Below, in pieces: positions 55,093 to 63,878 of a DNA stretch of 64,000 nt. Under the pieces are notes generated by a model. That model ran no database searches and was not told where the DNA came from. It saw nothing but the letters and a program-made list of their open reading frames with translations. This DNA comes from Paracoccaceae bacterium Fryx2 (lineage in GTDB: Bacteria > Pseudomonadota > Alphaproteobacteria > Rhodobacterales > Rhodobacteraceae): NCBI GenBank assembly GCA_032334235.1, contig JAVSGI010000005.1, forward strand, positions 1,612,001 to 1,676,000, in the 5' to 3' direction. Each line of letters starts with the position of its first letter. The first letter of the stretch is position 1. The translations under genes and the position numbers were made by a program.

Positions 55093-55512
55093 TCAATCAA
55101 GGGCTGACCGGATCCGGATGGTCTGCACCATCGGCTCCGGCACGGCCCGGCTCAGATCTATATGCAAAAGCCCGTGGTCAAGGCTCGCCCCGGCAACTTC
55201 CACCCCGTCGGCCAGCACGAAACTGCGCTGGAAGGCGCGCCCCGCGATGCCGCGATGCAGGAACACCCGGCCGCAGTCGTCCTCGGCCTGACGGCCCCGG
55301 ATCATCAGCTGCCGGTCCTCGACCGTGATCGCAAGGTCAGCCTCGCGGAACCCCGCGACCGCGAGCGTGATCCGGTAGGCGTTTTCCGCCACCGCCTCGA
55401 TGTTGAATGGCGGATACCCGTCGCCCGCGGATTTTGCGGTGCGTTCGACCAGCCGCTCCAGCTGTTCGAACCCCAGAAGATGGGGGTGTGCCCCAAAGCT
55501 CAGTTTCGTCAT
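55093..55512 (-). CDS. Hsp20 family small heat-shock protein (IbpA-like)
   Basis: 139-residue alpha-crystallin-domain chaperone that holds unfolding proteins. The domain spans about residues 36-125 (AYRITLAVAGFREADLAITV to the conserved C-terminal beta strands), with RAFQRSFVLADGVEV near residue 95, and a short N-terminus. Acidic and Pro-rich N-terminal YPPFNIE is typical of IbpA. It leads a two-gene unit with DUF1150 and diverges from the DUF465 gene. Likely under RpoH control, but no convincing RpoH promoter was identified by eye. Confidence 0.93.
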   Translation of the reverse strand: MTKLSFGAHPHLLGFEQLERLVERTAKSAGDGYPPFNIEAVAENAYRITLAVAGFREADLAITVEDRQLMIRGRQAEDDCGRVFLHRGIAGRAFQRSFVLADGVEVAGASLDHGLLHIDLSRAVPEPMVQTIRIRSALD

Positions 55513-55640
55513 CGGACGTGTCCTTGCATCAAGCGACCGCGCGACAGGCCCCGCATCCGGGCACCCGCATCATCGGATATGGGGCGCGCCGACACCGACC
55601 GCAAGCCCCCCGCGACCTGCGGCACAAAGCGCCGCCCCGG

Positions 55641-55658
55641 TCGGGAATTTCTTCCCGA
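55641..55658. promoter_or_regulatory. Palindrome between divergent hsp20 and DUF465 genes
   Basis: Perfect 7-bp arms TCGGGAA / TTCCCGA around TTTC. It lies 66 bp before the DUF465 ATG and 129 bp before hsp20. An AAAGGCGGTATATTTTC stretch follows on the plus strand. It could be an operator or an RNA hairpin. Confidence 0.35.
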
Positions 55659-55723
55659 AAGCGCCGAAAGGCGGTATATTTTCACTCCAGCCCGGCAACG
55701 ACTCAAGCAACTGAGCGGTCCCC

Positions 55724-55942
55724 ATGAACGCGCCTACCGAACTGACCCACGAAGACATGATCCGCATCCGCCTTGACGTGCTGCGCCGGGAGCATCGCGA
55801 TCTCGACGATGCGATCCACGCGCTGCAACATGCCGGGCGCGCCGATCCGCTGACGCTGCGGCGGCTGAAAAAGCAGAAGCTGGCGCTGAAGGATCACATC
55901 GTGAAGATGGAAGACAATCTGATCCCCGACATCATCGCCTGA
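55724..55942 (+). CDS. DUF465 (YdcH-like) family small protein
   Basis: 72-residue helical protein, probably a coiled-coil hairpin: EDMIRIRLDVLRREHRDLDD, then RRLKKQKLALKDHIVKMED, matching the DUF465 consensus. Contains no membrane segment. It precedes purE by 66 bp. Function unknown. Confidence 0.87.
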   Translation: MNAPTELTHEDMIRIRLDVLRREHRDLDDAIHALQHAGRADPLTLRRLKKQKLALKDHIVKMEDNLIPDIIA

Positions 55943-55954
55943 CACTTGGTCAAC

Positions 55955-55982
55955 TTGCCCCTGCCCCCGCCGTCGCTATAGT
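55955..55982 (+). promoter_or_regulatory. Candidate sigma-70 promoter of purEK
   Basis: TTGCCC (55955-55960), a 16-bp spacer, TATAGT (55977-55982). Transcription would start about 20 bp before the purE ATG. Confidence 0.5.
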
Positions 55983-56008
55983 GCGCCGCTCAATCAAGGG
56001 GGCACGGC

Positions 56009-56494
56009 ATGGGCATAGAGGTGGGAATCATCATGGGCAGCCAGTCCGACTGGCCCACGATGAAGGAGGCGTCGCTGATCCTCGACGACCTCGGCGTGGC
56101 CTGGGAGGCGAAGATCGTCTCGGCCCACCGCACCCCCGACCGGCTGTGGGACTATGGCAAGACGGCAGTGACACGCGGCCTGCGGGTCATCATCGCGGGG
56201 GCTGGCGGCGCGGCACACCTGCCCGGCATGATGGCCTCCAAGACCCGCTTGCCGGTGATCGGCGTGCCGGTGCAGACCAAGGCCCTTTCCGGCGTGGACA
56301 GCCTCTATTCCATCGTGCAGATGCCCAAGGGCTATCCGGTCGCGACCATGGCGATCGGCGCGGCGGGTGCGGCCAATGCGGGCCTGCTGGCCGCGGGGAT
56401 TCTCGCGCTGAACGATGCCGCCCTTGCCGCGCGGCTCGACGCCTGGCGGGCCGCCCTGTCGGCGTCGATTCCCGAGGAACCGCAGGATGTCTGA
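56009..56494 (+). CDS. purE: 5-(carboxyamino)imidazole ribonucleotide mutase
   Basis: 161-residue class I PurE that converts N5-CAIR to CAIR in purine synthesis. The substrate loop [10 protein letters not shown] (about residues 10-19) and [12 protein letters not shown] (about 41-52, with the catalytic His) are intact, as is [10 protein letters not shown]. Overlaps purK by 8 bp, so translation is coupled. Confidence 0.97.
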   Translation: MGIEVGIIMGSQSDWPTMKEASLILDDLGVAWEAKIVSAHRTPDRLWDYGKTAVTRGLRVIIAGAGGAAHLPGMMASKTRLPVIGVPVQTKALSGVDSLYSIVQMPKGYPVATMAIGAAGAANAGLLAAGILALNDAALAARLDAWRAALSASIPEEPQDV

Positions 56495-57563
56495 ACCCCT
56501 TCCCCCCGGCAGCACCATCGGCATTCTTGGCGGCGGCCAGCTTGGCCGGATGCTGGCGGTCGCCGCCAGCCGCCTCGGCCTGCGCTGCCACATCTTCGAG
56601 CCGGGCGCCAACCCGCCCGCAGCCGACGTGGCCCATGCCGTGACCTGCGCCCCCTTCGACGACCGGACGGCGCTGACCGAATTTGCCGCCTCGGTCGATG
56701 TCGTCACCTACGAATTCGAAAACATCCCGACTGATGCGCTCGATCTGATCGAGGCGCTGCGCCCGATCCGCCCCAACCGCCACGCCCTTGCCACCAGCCA
56801 GGACCGCATTGCGGAAAAGGACTTCCTGACCCGCCTCGGCCTGACCACCGCCCCCTACCGCGCCGTCTCAAGCCTGGCGGACCTGCACGCCGCCATTGCC
56901 GCCATCGGCACGCCGGCGATCCTCAAGACCACCCGCATGGGCTATGACGGCAAGGGGCAGGCGCGCATCCTCACCGCCGCCGATGCCGATGGCGCCTGGG
57001 CCGCCATGCAGGGCGCTGCCTGTGTGCTGGAAGGCTTCATCGACTTCAGCCGCGAGGTTTCGGTCATTGCCGCCCGCGGCCTAGATGGCTCGGTCGCCTG
57101 CTACGACCCCGGCGAAAACGTCCACCGCGACGGCATCCTGCACACCACCTCCATCCCCGCCCGCCTGTCCCCCGCCCTGCGCAGCGACGCGATTCTCGCC
57201 GCCGCCCGCATCCTGAACGCGCTCGACTATGTCGGCGTGCTGGGGGTGGAGCTGTTCGTGACCCGCACCGGCCTGATCGTCAACGAGATCGCGCCGCGCG
57301 TCCACAACTCCGGTCACTGGACGCAGAACGGCTGCGCGGTCGATCAGTTCGAACAGCACATCCGCGCCGTGGCGGGCTGGCCCCTGGGCGACGGGTCGCG
57401 CCACAGCGATGTCGTCATGGAAAACCTGATCGGCAGCGACATGGCGCGGGTGCCAGACCTCGCGCGCGAACCCGACACCGCCCTGCACCTTTATGGCAAG
57501 CCCGAGGTGCGTCCGGGCCGCAAGATGGGCCACGTCAACCGCATCACCCGCGGCTCTGCCTGA
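56487..57563 (+). CDS. purK: 5-(carboxyamino)imidazole ribonucleotide synthase
   Basis: 358-residue ATP-grasp enzyme that carboxylates AIR to N5-CAIR. An N-terminal Rossmann-like motif [14 protein letters not shown] precedes the ATP-grasp domain ([12 protein letters not shown] and [13 protein letters not shown]), with [14 protein letters not shown] at the metal site. The upstream extension to 56415 overlaps purE and is not used. Second gene of the purEK operon. Confidence 0.97.
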   Translation: MSEPLPPGSTIGILGGGQLGRMLAVAASRLGLRCHIFEPGANPPAADVAHAVTCAPFDDRTALTEFAASVDVVTYEFENIPTDALDLIEALRPIRPNRHALATSQDRIAEKDFLTRLGLTTAPYRAVSSLADLHAAIAAIGTPAILKTTRMGYDGKGQARILTAADADGAWAAMQGAACVLEGFIDFSREVSVIAARGLDGSVACYDPGENVHRDGILHTTSIPARLSPALRSDAILAAARILNALDYVGVLGVELFVTRTGLIVNEIAPRVHNSGHWTQNGCAVDQFEQHIRAVAGWPLGDGSRHSDVVMENLIGSDMARVPDLAREPDTALHLYGKPEVRPGRKMGHVNRITRGSA

Positions 57564-57568
57564 ACCGC

Positions 57569-57762
57569 TCAGGCTTCCGGCGTGTTGGTGTCGTCGCCGC
57601 CCTGGCCGATCCGCTCGCGCCCGGCGGCGGCCAGGGCCTCGTAGCGCGCCCGGAACACGTCAAGACTGGCCGCATCCAGTTCCTCCAGGTCCAGCAGCGC
57701 ATTGTGCGCCCCGCTGGTCGCCCGGATCAGTTCGTCCAGCTTCAACTGGATCGCCTGGGTGT
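57569..57762 (-). pseudogene. C-terminal fragment of a low-affinity iron permease gene split by the IS insertion
   Basis: Encodes the C-terminal about 63 residues of the permease (QLKLDELIRATSGAHNALLDL and on). The reading frame enters from inside the outer IS without its own start. Removing one copy of the 6-bp target duplication joins it exactly to the N-terminal part at 62936-63158, restoring a frame of 137 codons with the junction reading NRDTQAIQ, as expected. No other damage is visible, so the interruption is recent. Confidence 0.9.
57757..57762. repeat. Left target-site duplication of the outer IS21-family element (GGGTGT)
   Basis: GGGTGT flanks the element at 57757-57762 and again at 62936-62941. 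The copies are identical, and one belongs to the iron permease gene. Confidence 0.85.
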
Positions 57763-57939
57763 TGTTGCGCGACAACCATCTTGGCCGGTGCCGACAACCA
57801 CCTTGGCCGGTGGGGCTGAACGGAAGACGGGCATGCCCGTCTGGAGGGCAGCCCCACCGGCCTGATTGATTTCGGGGAAGGTGCTGGTCGCTGCGGGTTG
57901 GTAAGCCGGGTTCCTCTGCCGTCAAACGGAGGATCCGGG

Positions 57940-58483
57940 TTGGCCTACAAACCCATCAACGACCAGCAATTGAGATTATACATGTCCGACCTCCGATATC
58001 ACAGTCAGCGCACGTCGGCCGCCCGCGCCGGGTTCAGCGAGCGCACGGCCCGACGGTTCGATGCCAACCCGACGCTGCCCTCGAACCGCAAGATCGTTCA
58101 CGGGCGCACGGTGGCCGATCCCCTCGAGGGTTATTGGGAGGGCGACATCCTTCCCTTGCTGGAGAGGGACAGCGCCTTGCAGGCCGTCACCCTGCTGCGC
58201 CACCTTCAGGGCCTGCACCCGCTGGCCTTCCCCGATGACCGGATCCGGCGCACCCTGGAACGGCGGGTGCGGCAGTGGCGGGCGCTGAACGGACCCGAGC
58301 GCGACATCATCTTCCGCCAGACGCCGGAGCCGGGCCGCATGGCCCAGTCCGACTTCACTCATGCCGAGGAGCTGGAGGTGACGATCGCGGGCCAGCTATT
58401 CCCGCATCTGCTCTACCACTTCGTCATGGTCTACAGCCGGTGGGAGCATGTCGGGGTGGTCCTGGGCGGGGAGAGCTTCACGG
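57940..58483 (+). pseudogene. istA: 5' part of outer istA transposase, disrupted by the inner IS
   Basis: About 181 residues of the N-terminal half of an IstA-type transposase. It starts at TTG 57940 with GGAGGA nearby. The helix-turn-helix region (RTSAARAGFSERTARRFDAN) and the first catalytic Asp (AQSDFTHA) lie here. The frame stops being IstA at 58483 and continues into the inner element as junk to 58665. Joined to 61070-62034 after removing one CTTCACGG it gives a perfect 503-codon frame (502 residues). Confidence 0.92.
58476..58483. repeat. Left target-site duplication of the inner IS21-family element (CTTCACGG)
   Basis: The 8-bp sequence CTTCACGG is present at 58476-58483 and again at 61062-61069. 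Identical copies on both sides of the inner element. Confidence 0.88.
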
Positions 58484-58577
58484 TGCGGATTTCGCGGAGA
58501 ATGGGCGCTGATTTCGCGCGATCGTGGGCACGCGTTTCGCGCCATTCTGGGCAGTCATTTCACGGGATCGTGGGCAG
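58484..58577. repeat. Left iteron array of the inner IS
   Basis: Four imperfect units of 22-23 bp with the core TTTCGCG-N5-6-TGGGC (last unit TTTCACG). Start positions are about 58489, 58511, 58534 and 58557. These are typical IstA-binding multiple terminal repeats. Confidence 0.8.
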
Positions 58578-58599
58578 GCTGGCCGACGCTTTCATGGAG

Positions 58600-59361
58600 T
58601 CAGGCTTGAACGATTTGGTCAAGCTTTTTTGTGACGGCGGAGCGCCTGCGCAGGCTTTCACCTGAGAGGGTGAGGCGGTGTGCGTTGTGAACGAGGCGGT
58701 CGAGGATGGCATCTGCGAGCGTTGGGTCGCCGATGGCTTCGTGCCACTGGTCAACGGGGAGTTGGCTTGTGACGATGGTGGAAGCGCGGCCGTGGCGGTC
58801 TTCGAGGATTTCCAGCAGGTCACGGCGCTCCGGGGCGGTGAGGACGGCGAGGCCCCAATCGTCAATGATCAGCACATCCATGCGGGCGATGGTTTTGAGG
58901 ATGCGTTCATGGCGGCCATCGCCACGGGCCAGAGCAAGGGCCTCGAACATGCGCGGCGCACGTTGATAGAGGACGGGCCGCCCATCCCGGCACGCCTTGT
59001 GGCCAAGGGCGCAGGCGATCCAGCTTTTGCCCAAACCGGTCGGCCCGGTTATCAGCAGGTTCTCGTGCCGGGCGATCCAGCCGCCATCGGCAAGATGCGC
59101 CATGACACTGCGGTCAAGACCACGTGGGCTGCGCAGGTCCAGATCCTCGACGCTGGCATCTTGGCGCAGAGCCGCAAACTTGAGCCGGGAGGCCAGTTTC
59201 TTGGTGTCGCGCTCTGCAGCCTCGCGGTCGACCAGCAGGCCGAGACGCTCTTCGAACGAGAGGGCGTCGAAGGCGGTTGACCTGCGTTGTTCTTCGAGCG
59301 CCGATGCAATGCCGGTCAGGCCGAGCGCCAACAGTCGGTCGTGGGTGGGATGGGTCAGCAT
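58600..59361 (-). CDS. istB: IstB, ATPase helper of the inner IS21-family element
   Basis: 253-residue AAA+/DnaC-like ATPase that assembles on target DNA and activates IstA. Walker A GPTGLGKS (about residues 105-112) and Walker B VLIIDDWGL are intact, and the arginine-finger area QLPVDQWHEAIGD is present. It follows istA by 12 bp on the minus strand, the standard IS21 arrangement. Full length without defects. Confidence 0.95.
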   Translation of the reverse strand: MLTHPTHDRLLALGLTGIASALEEQRRSTAFDALSFEERLGLLVDREAAERDTKKLASRLKFAALRQDASVEDLDLRSPRGLDRSVMAHLADGGWIARHENLLITGPTGLGKSWIACALGHKACRDGRPVLYQRAPRMFEALALARGDGRHERILKTIARMDVLIIDDWGLAVLTAPERRDLLEILEDRHGRASTIVTSQLPVDQWHEAIGDPTLADAILDRLVHNAHRLTLSGESLRRRSAVTKKLDQIVQA

Positions 59362-59373
59362 TTTAGTCCTTTC

Positions 59374-60912
59374 TCAATGGTAATAGCTGCCGCCACGAAT
59401 GTTGGCGTGCTGGAGGGGGGCGACCTCTTCGGAGCCTTCCAGGAAGGCGCGATCGAGGCCGGTCTTGAGGATCGAACGAATGGAGGTGACGGTGCGGGCC
59501 CGGATGGTCACACCCCGCTGGCAGGCCGCATCAACGCGCTCCGGCCCATAGGTTTTGACCAAGGCCAGCACACCCAGGCAGGTGCGGAACCCCTGTTCAG
59601 GATGGGGGCGGTCAGCCATCACCATCTCGCAAAAGGCGGCGACGGCGGGGCCGGTCTTGGTTGCCTGCGCCAGCATTCTGGCCGGGGTCCATTCGGCAAA
59701 GCGACGATGGGCCGATGGCATATGGTCGGCCACGGTGACATGGCTGCGCCGCCCCGGGGTGCGCACGTGGCTCGCAACCCTCTGACCACGATGGAATATC
59801 TCGACCGTCTGGCCGCTTGTGCGAACATCGACCTCTTGTTTGATCAGCGCGAAGGGCACGGAATACCATGAGCTGTCGACCTCAACGTGATAGTCGGGTG
59901 CCACGCGGGCGCGCTTCCAGCGGGCGAAGACATAAGGTTCGGGCGGTAGGGGCTGAAGATTGGGCCGATCCAAAGTGGCAAACAGATCGGCGCGGCTGGC
60001 GCCATAGCCGCGCATCACGCGCATGTTCAACTCGTCCAGCAGCCGCCGGATCGCCACGTTCAACTCGGCCAATGAGAAGAACCGGTGGTTCCGCAGCCGC
60101 GCCAGAATCCAGCGTTGTGCCACTTGGACAGCCACTTCCACCTTCGCCTTGTCCCGGGGTTTGCGCGGCCGGGCGGGCAGAACGGCGGTGCCATAATGCG
60201 CCGCCATCTCGGCATAGGTCCGGTTCAGCCCCGGATCAAACCGGTCTGCCTTGATCACGGCGGACTTCAGATTGTCCGGAACCACCGCCTTTGGCACGCC
60301 GCCCAGAAAGGCGAACATCCGGATATGCGCGAGGATCCAATCTTCCAACCCCTCCGATGCCACCGCCTCGGCATAGGTGTGATTCGATGCCCCCATTGCC
60401 GCCACGAACAGCTTCATGGCCCGCGCTTCGCCGGTCGTGGGGTCGATCACGTCGATGGTGTCGCCGGCAAAGTCAACGAACACCTTCTCGCCGCCCACAT
60501 GTGTCTGGCGCATCGTCGGGCGCACCCGACCCTTCCAAGCCTCGTAATGCGTGCAAAACCAAGTATAGGCAAAACCCCCGGGGTGCGCGGCACGGTATTC
60601 TTCCCAGAGCAGCATCCGCGTCACCCCAGGGCGGCGCAACTCGCGGTCAATCTCCGCCCAGTCGGGCACAAGCCGCTCCGCGTCCGGCACCGTGGGCGGG
60701 GCTGGAAACAAAAGAAGTTCAAGGCTGTCGTCATCGATCCCCTCCGGCAAGGGCCACGTGAGCCCGGCATGACGCGCCCGTTGGGTGTAGCTTCCGACGC
60801 TCCCCTTGCTCAGACCGAGGGAAGCGGCAATGGACCGCTCGCTCAGGCCTTGCCCAAGCTTCAATCGCAAAACATCTCGTATCCGGCGCATGTTCAATCG
60901 TCCTGTCGGCAT
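59374..60912 (-). CDS. istA: IstA, DDE transposase of the inner IS21-family element
   Basis: 512-residue transposase. A helix-turn-helix (SERSIAASLGLSKGSVGSYTQRA) precedes the rve-type DDE core: D in VFVDFAGDT, second D in VVPDNLKSAV, E in DKAKVEVAVQ. A C-terminal SH3-like region closes the protein. ATG at 60912 follows a TTG in frame; MPTGRLNMRRIRDVLRLK is the expected start. Intact and apparently functional. Confidence 0.95.
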   Translation of the reverse strand: MPTGRLNMRRIRDVLRLKLGQGLSERSIAASLGLSKGSVGSYTQRARHAGLTWPLPEGIDDDSLELLLFPAPPTVPDAERLVPDWAEIDRELRRPGVTRMLLWEEYRAAHPGGFAYTWFCTHYEAWKGRVRPTMRQTHVGGEKVFVDFAGDTIDVIDPTTGEARAMKLFVAAMGASNHTYAEAVASEGLEDWILAHIRMFAFLGGVPKAVVPDNLKSAVIKADRFDPGLNRTYAEMAAHYGTAVLPARPRKPRDKAKVEVAVQVAQRWILARLRNHRFFSLAELNVAIRRLLDELNMRVMRGYGASRADLFATLDRPNLQPLPPEPYVFARWKRARVAPDYHVEVDSSWYSVPFALIKQEVDVRTSGQTVEIFHRGQRVASHVRTPGRRSHVTVADHMPSAHRRFAEWTPARMLAQATKTGPAVAAFCEMVMADRPHPEQGFRTCLGVLALVKTYGPERVDAACQRGVTIRARTVTSIRSILKTGLDRAFLEGSEEVAPLQHANIRGGSYYH

Positions 60913-60967
60913 CAAGCCACCCCTTCATTCCTGAAGGCGCAACTATCCTCAATTTGCCGACCAGACC

Positions 60968-61061
60968 TGCCCGCGATCCCGCGAAATCAGTGCCCAGCTT
61001 CACGCGAAATGACTGCCCATGATCCCGTGAAATCGATGCCCACCATCAAGCGAAACACGCA
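60968..61061. repeat. Right iteron array of the inner IS
   Basis: Four about 23-bp units on the complementary strand relative to the left array, with cores TTTCGCT, TTTCACG, TTTCGCG and TTTCGCG followed by TGGGC or CGGGC. Mirror arrangement of the left end. Confidence 0.8.
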
Positions 61062-61069
61062 CTTCACGG
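61062..61069. repeat. Right target-site duplication of the inner IS21-family element (CTTCACGG)
   Basis: Second copy of the 8-bp target; see the left copy at 58476-58483. Confidence 0.88.
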
Positions 61070-62034
61070 CCTTGGCCGAGAACCTGCAGCAGGCGCTCTG
61101 GTCGCTCGGCGGGGCACCACAGGAGCATCGCACCGACAGCCTCTCGGCCGCTTTCCGCAACCTGACGGCTGACCAGCGCCAGGATATCACCACGCGCTAC
61201 AATGCCTTCGTCGGCCATTACGGCATGGAGGCCAGTCGCAACAACCGCGGGGAAGCTCATGAGAACGGCGCGGTGGAATCCCAGAACCGGCACCTGAAGA
61301 AGGCCATCGAACAGGCGCTGATCCTGCGCGGCAGCCGCGACTTCGCCAGCATTGAGGACTACCGCCGCTTCATCGACATTCTGGTGGCACGGCGCAACCG
61401 GCAGCGGGCGATCGCGGTTCAGGCGGAACAGGCGCATCTGAAGCCCCTGCCGTCCCGGCGCACCACCGACTTTACAGAGACCGTGGTTCCGGTCACCCGC
61501 ACCAGCGGCTTTCTGGTCAAGAGCATCTTCTACAGCGCCCCGTCGCAGCTGATCGGGCAGCGCTTGCGGGTCCACCTTTACGACGATCGCCTTGAGGCCT
61601 TTCTCGGCAGCACCCTGGTCGTCAGCCATACAAGGGCGCGTGGTCGCGGCGACGGCCATCGCGTGCATGTCATCAACTACCATCACGTCATCCACGCGCT
61701 GCGGCGCAAACCGCAAGCCCTGTGGAGTTCGATCTACCGCGACAGCCTGTTCCCGCGAACCGAATACGCTGCAGCCTGGCAGGTGCTGCAGCGTGATCTG
61801 CCCCGCCGCGACGCCTGCCGCCGCATGGTCGACCTGCTGTTCATCGCCCACGACCGGGCCTGCGAGGCGGAACTGGCACATCTGCTGGCAGCAGAATTGG
61901 ACGCGGGCCGGGTGCCCGATCCCGGACCTCTGGCATCCTGCCTGAACCCGCGGCAAACGGCGCTGCCGAGAGATGTTGCCGTCGCCCATCCCTCGCTCGA
62001 CAGCTTCGATGCCCTTCTGGGAGCCTGCGCATGA
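61070..62034 (+). pseudogene. istA: 3' part of outer istA transposase
   Basis: Carries the second catalytic Asp (EHRTDSLSAAF) and the Glu (ENGAVESQNRH) of the DDE core and the C-terminal domain. An open frame runs into it from the inner element from 60085, but that chimera has no biological basis. The inner IS therefore separates the first Asp from the second Asp and Glu, so the outer transposase is inactive. Confidence 0.92.
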
Positions 62035-62846
62035 CCTCCCGCGAGATCGACATCCACACGCTGCCAGGCATGCTGACCGCGCTGCGCCTGCCCAGCTTCC
62101 ACAAGCTTTGGGCCGACATCGCCACCCGTGCCGACACCGAAGGCTGGCCCGCTGCCCGCTTTCTGGCTGTCCTCGCGGAATACGAACTGGCCGAGCGCGA
62201 CATGCGCCGCATTCAGCGCCACATGAACGAGGCACAGCTACCGGCTGGCAAGACGCTGGCGACCTTCGACTTCAAGGCGCTGCCAACCCTGCCGCGCGCC
62301 CGGATCGAGGCCTTGGCGGCCGGCGACTGGCTGGAGGGTGGCGGCAATCTGATCGCCATCGGCAATTCCGGCACGGGCAAAACGCACATTCTCTGCGCGA
62401 TAGGCCATGCCCTGATCGAGCGGGGACACCGCGTGTTCTATACCCGCACCAGCGATCTGGTGCAGCGACTTCAGGCCGCCCGCCGCGATCTGGTGCTCGA
62501 AGCCGCGCTCGCCAAGCTCGACAAGTTCGACCTGATCATCCTCGACGACATCACCTACGCCCACAAGGATCAGGCCGAGACAGGCGTGCTCTTCGAGCTG
62601 ATCGCCCGGCGCTACGAATGCCGCAGCATCGCCATCGCCGCCAACCAGCCCTTCAGCGGCTGGGACCAGATCTTCCCGGACAAGGCGATGACCGTCGCCG
62701 CCATCGACCGGCTGGTTCATCACGCAGCGATCCTGGAGATGAATGCCGAAAGCTTCCGCCAGCGCGCGGCCGCCTCCAACAAAGAGGCGCTGAGCAGACC
62801 GCCAACGACAACCATCGCCGACAACAAGGACAAAGGAGAAGGCTGA
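62031..62846 (+). CDS. istB: IstB, ATPase helper of the outer IS21-family element
   Basis: 271-residue IstB. Walker A GNSGTGKTH (about 110-118) and Walker B LIILDDITY are intact. Its ATG overlaps the istA stop (ATGA), so translation is coupled to a gene that is now broken; expression may be reduced. Sequence differs from the inner IstB, so the two elements are distinct IS21-family members. Confidence 0.95.
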   Translation: MTSREIDIHTLPGMLTALRLPSFHKLWADIATRADTEGWPAARFLAVLAEYELAERDMRRIQRHMNEAQLPAGKTLATFDFKALPTLPRARIEALAAGDWLEGGGNLIAIGNSGTGKTHILCAIGHALIERGHRVFYTRTSDLVQRLQAARRDLVLEAALAKLDKFDLIILDDITYAHKDQAETGVLFELIARRYECRSIAIAANQPFSGWDQIFPDKAMTVAAIDRLVHHAAILEMNAESFRQRAAASNKEALSRPPTTTIADNKDKGEG

Positions 62847-62935
62847 GCGAAAAACAATTCCAGATACGCCAACCCAGCGGCCTAAAACCGGCCAACGTGG
62901 TTGACGGTCACGGACATGCTGGTTGACGCGCTACA

Positions 62936-62941
62936 GGGTGT
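62936..62941. repeat. Right target-site duplication of the outer IS21-family element (GGGTGT)
   Basis: Second copy of the 6-bp target sequence, identical to 57757-57762. Confidence 0.85.
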
Positions 62942-63158
62942 CGCGGTTCTGGGTGTTCTGGATCAGGAATACCATCAGAAAGGTGATGATCGTGGTGCCG
63001 GTGTTGATCACCAGTTGCCACGTGTCGCTGAAGCCAAACAGCGGCCCGGTGACCAGCCAGGCCACGATCACCGTCAGGGCCAGCACGAAGACCCCCGCCC
63101 GCCCGCAGAACCTCGACGTGGCCTTCGCGAATGCCGCGTAGTGTAACCTTGCACCCAT
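62936..63158 (-). pseudogene. N-terminal fragment of a low-affinity iron permease gene
   Basis: 74 codons beginning [20 protein letters not shown] and containing two transmembrane helices ([20 protein letters not shown] and [19 protein letters not shown]). The latter is the family signature of Fet4-like low-affinity iron permeases. The frame runs into the IS and ends within a few codons. The fragment lacks the cytoplasmic C-terminal part found at 57569-57762. Loss of iron uptake by this route is expected unless another copy exists. Confidence 0.9.
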
Positions 63159-63416
63159 CTCGTCTCTCCTGACCCCGGCGATCCGGACGCATGGCCCCGC
63201 GGGCCTGCATATGACCAGTCATCGTCTCGCGTCAAAGCGGAAACGCCGCCGGGGCGCCAGACCTGGATGAGCCCCCGGCGATGGGACGCACCGCCCGGGC
63301 GGAATCCTCCGGCGGGGCGGCCCGAGAAGGGCAGCGCAATGCCCGCCCGGGCCGCAGGGTGCCGACCGCGCCGCCTGGGCATGGACAAATGCCGCACGCA
63401 GGGCCAGCCTGCGGTC

Positions 63417-63878
63417 ATGAAACATCGTGGCCCCCGTCTTGCAGCCCGTGCCCTGATCCTGCAGCAGGACCGGCTCCTGCTGGTCAACGCCTATGGCGGC
63501 GGCCGGTCCGACCTGTGGTGCGCGCCGGGGGGCGGGGCCGAGCCCGGCACCTCCCTGCCCGAAAACCTGATCCGCGAGGTGCAAGAGGAAACCGGCCTGA
63601 CCGTCGCGGTCGGCCCGCCCGCGCTGATCAACGAATTCCACGACCCGGCCACCGGGTTCCACCAGGTCGACATCTACTTCCGCTGCACCATCACGGCAGG
63701 CGGCCTCGACCCGCGCTGGCGCGACCCCGAAGGCGTGGTCACCGACCGGCAGTTCTTCAGCCGCGCGGCTCTGGCCGGCATCCGCTTCAAGCCCGACAGC
63801 CTGCCCGACGCCGCATGGGGCACTCCGGCCGGGCCCGGCGGCCTGCTCTACGACCCGCTGGAGATCATCGTGCGATGA
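63417..63878 (+). CDS. Nudix hydrolase
   Basis: 153-residue Nudix protein. The box reads GGAEPGT SLPENLI REVQEETGL: the REx2EExG core is intact while the first conserved Glu is Thr, an allowed variation in some subgroups. The N-terminal strand ALILQQDRLLLVNAYGG fits the fold, and WCAPGGG precedes the box. The open frame from 63267 includes a non-homologous extension; the ATG at 63417 is chosen. Its stop overlaps the start of the next gene by four bases (ATGA). Substrate unknown. Confidence 0.9.
   Translation: MKHRGPRLAARALILQQDRLLLVNAYGGGRSDLWCAPGGGAEPGTSLPENLIREVQEETGLTVAVGPPALINEFHDPATGFHQVDIYFRCTITAGGLDPRWRDPEGVVTDRQFFSRAALAGIRFKPDSLPDAAWGTPAGPGGLLYDPLEIIVR

Larger units (their letters stand above)
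58484..61061 (-). mobile_element. Inner IS21-family insertion sequence (complete)
   Basis: 2578-bp element, in the opposite orientation to its host. Ends: TGCGGATTTCGC at 58484 and, on the complementary strand, TGCGTGTTTCGC at 61061. It encodes istA and istB on the minus strand, both uninterrupted, and carries four about 23-bp iterons at each end. Flanked by an 8-bp duplication of its target in the outer istA. Confidence 0.94.
57763..62935 (+). mobile_element. Outer IS21-family insertion sequence, itself carrying a second IS21 element
   Basis: The ends match as imperfect inverted repeats: TGTTGCGCGACAACCA at 57763 and, on the other strand, TGTAGCGCGTCAACCA at 62935. Both begin TG and end CA. 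Each end carries about 22-bp iterons (GACAACCATCTTGGCCGG and relatives). The element alone (without the inner one) is about 2.59 kb and encodes istA (split) and istB (intact) on the plus strand. It duplicates 6 bp of the iron permease gene. Confidence 0.92.

Noticed and set aside
57898-58665. Plus-strand frame treated as a complete transposase
   Set aside because: IstA homology stops exactly at 58483; the last 61 codons are IS terminal repeats.
60085-62034. 649-codon plus-strand frame reading from the inner IS into outer istA
   Set aside because: Chimera created by the insertion; its first 320 codons are antisense to inner istA and the IS end.
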